Position numbers and translations under genes: made by a program. The notes below the pieces were generated by a model that saw nothing but the letters and a program-made list of their open reading frames with translations, was not told where the DNA came from and made no database searches. From Triticum aestivum (lineage: Eukaryota; Streptophyta; Magnoliopsida; Poales; Poaceae): DNA of 64,000 nt. The DNA lies in NCBI RefSeq assembly GCF_018294505.1, contig NC_057814.1:36707054-36771053 (forward strand). The letters are read 5' to 3'. Of the stretch, positions 1 through 9,413 are shown one piece after another (position 1 is the stretch's first letter; every line of letters starts with the position of its first letter).

Positions 1-173
1 CGGATGGGCGAGTCATCCATGGCGTTGTAAGGCGGCGCGGACGGGTGAACCGGCCACGACTCTGTAAGCTGGTGTGGCAGTATGTTGAGTAAGGACGACC
101 ACCTGTGCCGAATGATGTTGGCACGCCTCCATCACCGTGGCGTAATACCACTTTGTAATGAATAATTCTCCTG
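1..173 (-). other. possible exon, edge-truncated
   Basis: On the minus strand a pyrimidine-poor but plausible splice acceptor (TATGCAG) at about 174 is followed by an open frame that runs to the window edge. It reads about 55 residues and includes a short stretch MEACQHHSAQVVVLTQH. No family is recognised. It could be an exon of a gene continuing to the left, or a chance frame in repeat DNA. The AT-rich sequence at 174-272 would be the preceding intron. Confidence 0.15.
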
Positions 174-1699
174 CATATAAAATACAGCAGGGCAAAGTAA
201 TTTTGTTCGGATGAAATAATATGTGCTTAAAAATAAATAAGATAAATAGCACCTGATTCGTCCAGACGACAGATGATTTTTAGCTGGCGGTTTACAGTGG
301 CCCCCCTCTGCGCGGTCTACCACGGCGGAGATGGCAGCAAGGTTGGTAACTCGGCGCGGACACTGCCGAGGAGGCCCCTGGCGAAGGTGGCTCAGGAGCA
401 GGACGCGGCAGTAGCCGCGCGAGGTAGCGACGAGGCGGGGTCTTTTGGCCGCGGCGACTTACGGCGACGGAGGAGGCGAATCCAAGGTGCGGCGGCACGG
501 GTCGCCGTCTACGCGGACAGAGCAAGGCGGCAGCCGACCGGAGAGCCCATGAAGTGAGGCGGGGCGCCGGGCCGTCTCGGAGCATACATGTGGTGACTTG
601 GAGCGAGGCTGCGGCCATGGCCACGGCGGTGGCGTAAGCAAGGCGGCTCCAGGGCGACGCAGACTTGTGCGGGGGTGACGACGGTCGCCGGCAGCTCGAC
701 GCACGACCACGGTGACGGTGACTCAGAGCAGTTTAGGCAGGGGAGCAAGGCGGCTCGCGGTGAATCACAGAGACGACGGCGAGGACGGTGCAGTTCTCAG
801 TGGAATAATCTAAAGCTGGGGGCTAGAGATGGAATCCGGCGGGAGCGGCAACTCAAGGCGACGCGGCGCTGCCACCAGGGCGGCTCAAAGGCGTAGGGTA
901 GGGCCGGATATGGAGGTGGCGGTTTGCAGGTGACGCCGGCGCGACAAGGCCGCGGAGGCCTGATGGCTGTGAACCGGCGGAGGCGGCTGGCAACTCGACG
1001 GCTAAAATTAACCCAGCTCTCGGTTTGCCCAAGATTGTCCAACTTCATGGTATCCTGTGTGATTGTGTTGGCTTTAACTCAATTAGCATGATGCTACGAG
1101 ACAGTGGCGGCCGTGGAGGCAGTGACCGCCGACGGCGGTGGTTTAAACAGAGGCCGCGGCAAGGGGAGCCATGGCGGCTCAGGACGTGCGAGGGTCGCCG
1201 GCGGTTTAAGATACTGCTGTGAGTCTCGTAGGTCTCGAATCATCGCCCGTAAGTAGTTTTTAAATCGGTCCAACTCTGGGCGATGTGTGCATTGGGCCAC
1301 CTGCTGTAGCATCTCCAATCACTAGTACCCAGAGTGATTGGATTTTGCTTTCCGTCAATAGTACAGACCCTGTTGGTCTTTTGTAGTAGTAGTAGTCGGT
1401 ACGATTGATGGATACGATTCGGAAGTAGTACTAGCAGTAAGGACAAAACACCTCGGGCTTCGGCGCGCTGGTGAAAACGTGCTGCAACAGGAAACCATGG
1501 TTTCGGCGACTTGATCATTGCATTTGATAGATTGCGGACACGTTCTCAACTTGCAGCAGCGACAGTGCAATCAGCACAACCATACTTTCCTTAAAATTTT
1601 AATCTTCCAAACCATGAACTCAGACCAATAAACTGCGGCTCGGCGTCAGCGAATCCATATTGTGGTTGTTAATTTTCCAATCATAACTGCCTCCGTTCC
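174..1699. other. GC-rich unassigned region with recurring GGCGGCT units
   Basis: From about 273 to 1230 the sequence is strongly GC-rich and repeats short motifs such as GGCGGCT and GGCGACG at irregular spacing. Several frames stay open for 70-110 codons on both strands, as expected from composition, and none has a recognisable domain. From 1230 to 1699 the composition becomes ordinary and no gene is seen. The position just upstream of an LTR suggests internal retrotransposon spacer, but this is inference. Confidence 0.3.
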
Positions 1700-1896
1700 T
1701 GGTCTTGGCCCTTCTTAAGCATCGCATATCAAAAAACTCCATCGATTATAAATCTGGACGGATGAACTTGAAGTTGATGCAGATCTTTCAAACCGGCTCT
1801 TGCTTCAACCGGACACTTATGAAATTCTCGATCCCTGAGAGAGATCCCTCCAAGAAGTCAACACCACCGTGCGCACGCCCCACGGTGGGCGCCAAC
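1700..1896 (+). mobile_element. remnant of LTR-retrotransposon internal 3' region
   Basis: This stretch lies directly against the LTR start at 1897 and ends in GTGGGCGCCAAC, the kind of G-rich segment expected next to a 3' LTR. It has no long open frame. I take it as the last part of the internal region of the element whose 3' LTR is 1897-2507. The rest of that element is not recognisable to the left. Confidence 0.35.
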
Positions 1897-2507
1897 TGTC
1901 GTGGAATTGTCACGGCAGATATCCTAGGGTGAGGACTTAGTCGTGAGGCCAGCGCATCTATGTAGTAGCTTGAGAGGGGTTGAGCGGAATCGAGAGGCGC
2001 AACACAAGACGAGGATTTAGACAGCTTCGGGCCCCGGGAAACATCATCCGGAATAACCCTACGTGTTGTTTGAGGCTAGGTCTCATTATGATCACGGGAG
2101 AGTCGCCGGGAACCGGCTCTTGGTGTCTAGCCCTAGAGATTGTTTCTTGTCGCTTGTCCCTCTTTGGGGAGCCCTGCCCCTCCTTATATAAGTTAGAGGG
2201 GCGGGTTACATGTGGAGTCCTAGTAGGACTAAGACTAGTCTATCTTTTCTTACAAGTTGAATACAAGTCCGGGTCTTGCTTCCTTGGCAGGAGAATATTC
2301 CTTATGCCTTTCCTCATAAACCGGCCCACCATAACATGAGCCGGCCTTCTGGGCCTTGGGCCTACTCTTCTGTCTGACCCGCCATCGGGGCCATCATTAA
2401 ATCGCCAGGCTCATGAGTCGCCAATCCTCCGTCGGGTTACGATGAAGCGCCAAGTCCGGCCGGGTCATACTCCCGGCCGGTTCATACCGCGGGGTATATC
2501 CCCGACA
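1897..2507 (+). repeat. Gypsy-type LTR (TGTCGTGG...CCCGACA)
   Basis: The segment begins TGTCGTGGAATTGTCACGG and ends CCCCGACA, so it has the TG...CA ends of an LTR. A TATATAAG box near 2194 and the GC-rich upstream part fit an LTR promoter on the plus strand. The 5-bp flanks (CCAAC left, AGGAT right) do not match, so this is not a simple solo LTR. It looks like a 3' LTR of a truncated element. The same first ~25 bases recur, with changes, at 45479 inside the NLR intron. Confidence 0.6.
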
Positions 2508-4161
2508 AGGATCAAGCTTTCGACAACTCTGAGAACCTTGCAGGCAAGATGACCACCCCTCGAAATCACTTCTATCTTTGCTTTGCTAGTTGTTCGCTCT
2601 ATTGCCATGCTGCGCTACCTACCACTTGCTATATCATGCCTCCCATATTGCCATGTCAGCCTCTAACCATCCTTTTCCTAGCAAACCGTTGTTTGGCTAA
2701 GTTACCGCTTTTGCTCAGCCCCTCTTATAGCGTTGCTAGTTGCAGGTGAAGTTGAAGTTGGTTCCATGTTGGAACATGGATATGTTGGGATATCACAATA
2801 TCTCTTATTATATTAATGCATCTATATATTTGGTAAAGGGTGGAAGGCTCGGCCTTAGGCCTGTTGTTTTGTTCCACTCTTGCCGCCCTAGTTTCTGTCA
2901 TACCGGTATTATGTTCCTTGAGTTTGCGTTCCTTACGCGGTTGGGTGATTTATGGGACCCCCTTGACAGTTCGCCTTGAATAAAACTCCTCCAGCAAGGC
3001 CCAACTTTGGTTTTACCATTTGCCACCTAAGCCTTTTCCCCCGGGTTTTCGCGAGCCCGAGGGTCATCTTTATTTAAACCCCCGGGCCAGTGTTCCTCTG
3101 AGTGCTGGTCCAAACTAGAGCCACTTGCAGCGCCACCTTGGGGAAACTCGAGGATTGGTTTTAGCTGTACGTAGTGTTCATCCGTTGTGCCCTGAGAACG
3201 AGATTTGTGCAGCTCCTATCAGGATTTGTCGGCACATTCGGGTGGCTTTGCTGGTCTTGTTTTACCATTGTCGAGATGTCTTGTAAACCGGGATTCCGAG
3301 ACAGATCGGGTCTTCCTGGGAGAAGGTTTATCCTTCGTTGACCGTGAGAGCTTATGATGGGCTAAGTTGGGACACCCCTGCAGGGTATTATCTTTCGAAA
3401 GCCGTGCCCGCGGTTATGAGGCAGATGGGAATTTGTTAATGTCCGGTTGTAGAGAACTTGTCACTTGACCCAGTTAAAATACATCAACTGCGTGTGTAGC
3501 CGTGATGGTCTCTTCTCGGCGGAGTCCGGGAAGTGAACACGGTTTGAGTTATGAATGACGTAAGTAGGAGTTCAGGATCACTTCTTGGTCTTTACTAGAT
3601 GACGACCGTTCCGTTGTTTCTCTTCTCGCTCTCACTTGCGTATGTTAGCCACCATATATGCTTATTGCCTGTTGCAGCTCCACCTCTTTACACCATCCTT
3701 TCCTATGAGCTTAAATAGTCTTGATCTCGCGGGTGTGAGATTGCTGAGTCCTCGTGACTCACAGATTCTACCAAAACAGTTGCAGGTGCCGACGATGCCA
3801 GTGCAGATGATGGGATCGACCTCAAGTGGGAGTTCGATGAGGAACGTGGCCGTTACTATGTGTCTTTTCCTGATAATCAGTAGTGGAGCCCAGTTAGGAC
3901 GATCGGGGATCTAGCATTGGGGTTATCTTATTTTCATTTGGATCTTGACCGTAGTCGGTCTATGTGTGTATTTTGGATGATGTATGGATTATATTTATGT
4001 ATTGTGTGAAGTGGCGATTGTAGGCCAACTCTTTATCCCATTCTTGTTCATTACATGGGATTGTGTGAAGATGACCCTTCTTGCGACAAAACCACGATGC
4101 GGTTATGCCTCTAAGTCGTGCCTCGACACGTGGGAGATATAGCCGCATAGTGGACGTTACA
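2508..4161 (+). mobile_element. 3' portion of a long (LARD-like) LTR
   Basis: This non-coding stretch ends in GGACGTTACA (4161), a TG..CA-type LTR end. It shows the same organisation as the right-hand long LTR at 62347-63830. There is a short exon-like D/E-rich segment up to 2543, a GC donor (CAG|GCAAG), about 1.2 kb of intron-like DNA, then CAG at 3785 and an acidic frame ending TAG at 3881-3883. Its 5' part is missing because it abuts the LTR ending at 2507. Family assignment is by organisation only. Confidence 0.5.
2510..3883 (+). other. putative two-exon acidic ORF inside long LTR
   Basis: The exon-like segment ending at 2543 reads in frame as DQAFDNSENLA. Splicing the GC-AG intron 2544-3785 (phase 1) continues the frame into [17 protein letters not shown] and a stop at 3881-3883. 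The joined product is short and very rich in Asp and Glu. The 5' start is not visible. A matching arrangement exists at 62347-63800. Function is unknown. It may be a relic of an ancestral element gene or a coincidence of phase, but two copies with the same intron type and phase argue for the former. Confidence 0.35.
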
Positions 4162-4225
4162 ATATATTTATACTCCGGAATTGAAACTGCATTTCTTTTT
4201 TTAGCGACGATGGGATTTCAAGGTG

Positions 4226-4260
4226 AAATGATGTTGGTACTTGGTAAGAGGATCAGTTTT
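4226..4260. repeat. left end of duplicated host segment and retroposon TSD
   Basis: Before the retroposon inserted, this stretch was contiguous with 20211 onward. It ends with the 16-bp TSD TAAGAGGATCAGTTTT (4245-4260), repeated exactly at 20195-20210. The sequence GAATGATGTTG just before it aligns with about 32819, the start of the second copy of the duplicated segment. Confidence 0.7.
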
Positions 4261-5025
4261 ATCCTGTCGAAATAAATAAATAAGAGGAATTTTTTTGGAA
4301 CGAAGGCTCAAGAAAAGCCCGGCTTTGAATTGACAAAGCCGTCAACCGGCTAGGAGTACAAGACTACAACTTACAACAAGAAAGAGGAAAGCGGAAAAAA
4401 AAGATACAATGTGCTCAGCAGAACAACTCAAAGGCAAAGAGCACACACCACTCTTCCCATCGAACGGAGGCGCCAGGAGGAGGGCACCACCATTCATGAT
4501 TTGTGTCGCTGGCTGCCACCAAAGGATCAAACAGGGCAAACATGATCTGACTCCGCCGCCGCAGAGGGCCCCTACCCTACCACCCAGGTTCGACGGGTGC
4601 CGCACCGGAGGCCGACAGAGTGATTCACCCTAGAACCCAAATCAGAGTGCCCCAGCTGCCAAAGGAGAGGCACAAGGGACATACCCACATGAAACGGAAA
4701 ACCGACCACCAAAACACCGACGTCGGCAGCAGCAAGGCAAAACACCGAACGAAAGTTACCGGACGCAGACGCCGGAACCTCAGAGAAGGCCACAAGGATG
4801 CGACACCATGTCCCCGGTCAAGGATAGGAATCGCCACGCCGAAGGCCTACCGCCGGCATGGAGGCAGGGACCCCAATCCCCTCGTACCAACGGCTGGAAC
4901 CCTCCGCACCTGGACCAGAGAAGGATGCCGATGATGAGATCAGGCCACCACCTGCCGCGCTCGAACCACACCCTACTCCACCACCACTCGAGCCATCCCC
5001 GGACGACACTCTCAGGAAGGAACAC

Positions 5026-5503
5026 TGTCGGTGTCAAAACCGGCGGATCTCGGGTAGGGGGTCCCGAACTGTGCGTCTAGGATCGATGGTAACATGAGAC
5101 GGGGGCCACGATGTTACCCAGGTTCGGGCCCTCTCTATGGAGGTAATACCCTACTTCCTGCTTGATTGATCTTGATGAATATGAGTGTACAAGAGTTGAT
5201 CTACCACGAGGTCGTAATGGCTAAACCCTAGAAGTCTAGCCTATGCGAATATGGTAATGAGTCTCTGCCTATCCGGACTACGCTCTCCGGTTTATATAGA
5301 CACCGGAGAGATCTAGGGTTACATGGAGTCGGTTACATCAGAGGGAATCTACATAGTCGGTTGCCAAGCTTGCCTTCCACGCCAAGTAGAGTCCAATCCG
5401 GACACAGGTACAATCTTCGGTCTTCATGTCTTCACAGCCCATCAGTCCGGCCCACAGATAACAGGCCGGACGCCCGAGGACCCCTTAGTCCAGGACTCCC
5501 TCA
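5026..5503 (-). repeat. 3' LTR of Gypsy element
   Basis: It starts TGTCGGTGTCAAAACCGG and ends GGACTCCCTCA in plus orientation. It is homologous along its full length to 19066-19544. A TTTATATAG TATA-like box lies near 5291, in the palindromic CACCGGAG/CTCCGGTT neighbourhood. Relative to the minus-strand coding direction this is the 3' LTR. Confidence 0.95.
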
Positions 5504-5516
5504 GTAGCCCCCGAAC
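5504..5516 (-). other. polypurine tract of Gypsy element
   Basis: Read on the minus strand the bases immediately upstream of the 3' LTR are GGTTCGGGGGCTAC, a G-rich tract in the position where plus-strand DNA synthesis is primed in LTR retrotransposons. Confidence 0.6.
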
Positions 5517-5805
5517 CAGGCTTCAACGACGAGGTGTCCGACGCGCAAATTGTCTTCGGCGTTGCAAGGCGGGTTCCTTCTCCAAGTATATATTCGGCCG
5601 TTGATCCAATATCGCTCCCCTTGGCTTCTATGCGCTAATAACTTTGTCTTCCACGTGTCGAGCGAACGCGGAGAGTCAGGGTATTTTTGCGAATAACACC
5701 CCGTCCATGCAAGGCAGAGCGCCTATTTAAAGATACTGGATCTAAGATCCAGGCGACACTGCGCCGAGAAAATCCCCGGAGACTGCCAGGAGAAACCATT
5801 CCATC

Positions 5806-8604
5806 ATGGCTAGCATTCCCAGCTCCTCCTCCTGCTCCAGCCCAAAGAGAAGCGAGTGGGAGAAGTGCTCTATGACTCATAGTCAACTAGCAAAGTTGCA
5901 AACGCAGGGATTTCTTCCTCCCGCGGATCTGGTCCCTGTCCGAGCAGGGTCGGCCTCCTTCAATGGCGTGACTCAGGCGGAGGACTTCCCTAATCCATCC
6001 GGGGGGAGTGAGTGTGCTTCGTCCCCTACCTGCTAAGAGGCGTTGGATTTCCCGTCCATCCGTTCCTCCGGGGGCTTCTAGAATATTATGGCCTCCAGCT
6101 GCACAACCTCACTCCCTCCTCTATCCTGCACATCGCAGGTTACGTTGCTCTATGCGAGTTATTTCTGGGTGTTGAAGCCCATTTAGAACTGTGGAGAAAA
6201 TTGTTCTGTCTTATCCCGTGCAACCACGAGGGGTCAATATTTGAAGTGGGCGGAGCCGAAGTGTGGCGCATCGCCGATACCGGATACCTGTCCGGCACAC
6301 CAAGGAGGGCGGCGAAGGAATGGCCTTCCGAATGGTTCTACATCGAGGACGTTGCACTTCCCGACCCAGTTCGAAAGGGTCTCCCTGAATTTGCAAGCGT
6401 CCCGCTAAAGAAACGCCATAGTTGGCGTCCCCGGAGCCTTGAAGAGGATGACAGTGCGGAGGTTCATCAGCTCCTGGCAAGATAAAGACGTCCGCCCGGT
6501 CCGGATTAACAATGGTTGAGGTAGTGGCGATCTCCCTAGTGCGAGGGGTTCAGCCGCTTCAATATAGAGGGCTCCCGATGTGGCACTACAATGGGGAGGA
6601 CGACGCCTCCCGCTCTGGTCGGAAAGGTCCGGACACCCCCGCCGCTCTAGCCAAGATACTGGCCGAGCTGTTCAAACGGGAGGAAGAGGAATTTCTTCGC
6701 ATCAATCGCAGAGACGGATATTCTATGTATAATCCTCCCAGTTGGGTAAGCCCCAATCCTTCTGCTTTACTCATTCTGCCTCCTGGATTACCTTCGATAA
6801 ATTTCTAATCCGCTTATGACAGCATTGGCGAAAAATCACCGAGGGGTTTCACAGCCCCGCCCCACAGCCTGAGAACCACAACCGGGAGCTGGATCCTGGG
6901 TTCGAAGAAGATCCGGATATATTCGTGGTACTCACGGAAGGGGTGTTTTACCAGGCGAGCTACGCTGGCACGGAAGTGGCCATTATCACCGATTACCCTG
7001 GTCTTCTCCCTGCTTCCCACGTAAGTCATCAAGAGAAAAACTCACTCGCAAGAGCTTCCTCACACTGCCTCACCCATCGCACTGTCTTGTGCTCCACAGG
7101 GGAGGCGTTCAGCGCGTCACGCTACTCCGGGGGCGGTTCCAAAGAGAGCGGCTCCGGCGCCAAGCAAGGCTTCCAAAAGGAAGGTCGGTGAAGACACGAC
7201 CGGTTCCTCGTCAAAGAGGTAAGGATTTGAAGGTATACTTTAGTAGTCACATCCAACTGTAACTTGTACGTTTGTTTGGTACCAGGAAAAAGGTTCACCG
7301 GACTAAGTCCGAGGGTCCGGCCGGCTATACTCCCAGCGCCCGGGATTTAGACCCCGTTGGAGAGGCGGAAGCCGATATAGGAATAGTGCCGGACTATCCT
7401 TTGGCCGAGGGTTCGGAGAATATGTCCGTTACCAACTCGGAAGTGGAGAGAGCCATGAATCATCGGCGTTGTAGGGCTATTTTACGAGACCCTGAGGTCT
7501 CGGAAGAGGCATTCAATGCCTTCAGCTCAGCCAATGCGTACATCCGAGCTGCTCGAAACGGGCTTAGTAGAGCCACAAAGCAGCATTTTAACAGACGCGC
7601 GGGTAAGTTTTCTTTGTCCGAATAGGATAGCCATATGCCAGTAGCCCCCGGGACTGAAAGCAGTTGGTACAACTGATTTAAGGACCGTTGTATCACCAGG
7701 TTCTTACAGAGAAGAACGTCCTGCTAACCCAAGAGCTGGAACAATATCGGGCGTAGCTAAATGCTGCTACCGCCGAACTGGAAGACTTCTAGAAGCTGTC
7801 CATTGGTAACGTTCCCCTCCATCGAGGAACAATAATTATATACCAACTGTGCTAATACTGCCACTGATCGCATAATAGGGTCGCCTCATCAACTTGAGAA
7901 GAAGTTGAAGATCGCCCAGGAGGGAGAAAGAGAGGCAAAGAGGCAACACGCCGCAGGCGAGCGTGTGCTGACCCGCGCCAGGGACGAGAAAAACAAGCTA
8001 CAGGATTCCAACACTACGTTGGGTGAAGAGTTGAAAGATGTGCGGGCCCAGCTAGCCGACTCCTTGAAGGAGAACAAGAAGCTGTGGGGCGGCATATTCA
8101 GTATGTTTCCGAACTTGTTTTTTAAGTAGTTCGGAGATAAATGGAACTGATATAGCTATGTTTGCAGGTATATTGACGGGCCGTCCTGAAGAGGAGGTGT
8201 CCGGATTAGCAAGTGATCTGCTGCAAAGACTGTCGCAAGTGCACGAGCATGCTCGGCTGGCCATGCGGAGTGTTGCCAAGGCCTTATGGCCATCCGCCTC
8301 CTCTCCAGGAAGTATGGAGGAGCTTGTAGAGCTGTTCAAGGGAGCGCGGCGGCGTATCCGATTATGGAAGATATCGGTCTGTCGAGAGGGTGCGCGAGAG
8401 GCATGGGCCATGGTGAAAATGCGATATACCAAGCTGAATCCTAATCACATGGCCCGGGTTGGACTGTTAGGGCCAAATGGGGAAGAAATTCCCGTTAGTT
8501 TAGTATATGACCTAGTAGAGGTGGCCGCCAAATATTCCCAACAGGATTGTAAGTTAGACTGCCTGTTAGATGGTATAGAGGAGGAAGTGTTTGAGTCCAA
8601 GTGA
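5806..8604 (+). pseudogene. antisense spliced gene in Gypsy element, PF04195-like plus coiled coil
   Basis: It runs opposite to pol, between integrase and the 3' LTR. The start is MASIPSSSSCSSPKRSEW at 5806. The main domain at 6012-6485 contains VGFPVHPFLRGLLEYYGLQL and ILHIAGYVALCELFLG, which I recognise as the 'putative gypsy type transposon' domain (PF04195). Inferred exons are 5806-6745, 6823-7020, 7100-7218, 7286-7602, 7700-7805, 7879-8091 and 8168-8604. Most junctions are GT-AG; the donor after 8091 is GC. Residues from 7700 on are rich in E, K, L and Q and look like a coiled coil. The last exon ends with stop at 8602-8604. Damage: frameshifts near 6000 and 6470, and two TAG codons in the coiled-coil frame at about 7754 and 7790. 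Function in the element is unknown. Confidence 0.75.
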
Positions 8605-9413
8605 CTATGTACTTTCCTCACCATGTGGAATTCTAGCTGAATTGTATATCATTTGTCATGGCGGACCTTTTCGCTTCAACCTTCGGACCTGAAGGTGCGG
8701 AGTGTTTCCGAATACCTTCACGGCCGAATAGGCCGGGGTATCCGTGGAAAACTAAGCGTAGGGGTCATAGTTGCTTGAACAGACAAGTTGTATCCGGCTA
8801 GTTATGTTATATTACATTGAGATCGTAAGAAACATCTTCCAGGGAGAATAGTTCCTTTAAGGGTTCCTTCCCTGGGTGTGCATGCGTTAGTAGACATGTC
8901 CGGATTGTGATGTGAAAATCACAGTGTGTATAGCTTCTGGGGGTTCACAATAGAGCGAGTGCAAAGAATATTTTTCATCCACCGACCGAATATTCCCTTA
9001 AGAACACTAGGTTTCGGCTTCACCCAGTCTGAGGTACACATCCGGATGACCCGGCAGTAACAATCGCAGAGGTGCTCCCTTTACCACCTAGCCGAACAAT
9101 CGGGAACGTAGGGGTAAGCACAGGAGTTAGGCAACCCAGCTTGGCCAAAACTTAAGTCATATCGATGCATATAATGGTGAAGAAAAGACATACGGGAAAA
9201 CGCGTATGTATGATGAGCTTGACGCTCGGAATATAATATTAATAAGCTTCTGTTCAAGAAGCCCCCAGGTATAATGGGCATACACATGTAAAGATGTGTA
9301 CGTCAGCAGTGTTCGGTCAAGCTGAATGAGAGCTTTAAAGCGAAAAAATGTGTAAAAGAGAGAAAAAGTAATGGAAACTATAGGGGAGAAGGATACTAAC
9401 AAAGAGTTCGGCG
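8605..9413. other. Gypsy internal spacer
   Basis: This is non-coding DNA between the end of the antisense gene and the tail of integrase on the opposite strand, so the two convergent genes are about 0.8 kb apart. No terminator or conserved motif is recognised. Confidence 0.5.

Noticed and set aside
1897..2507. Interpretation as a solo LTR
   Set aside because: The 5-bp flanks CCAAC and AGGAT do not match, so a truncated 3' LTR is preferred.
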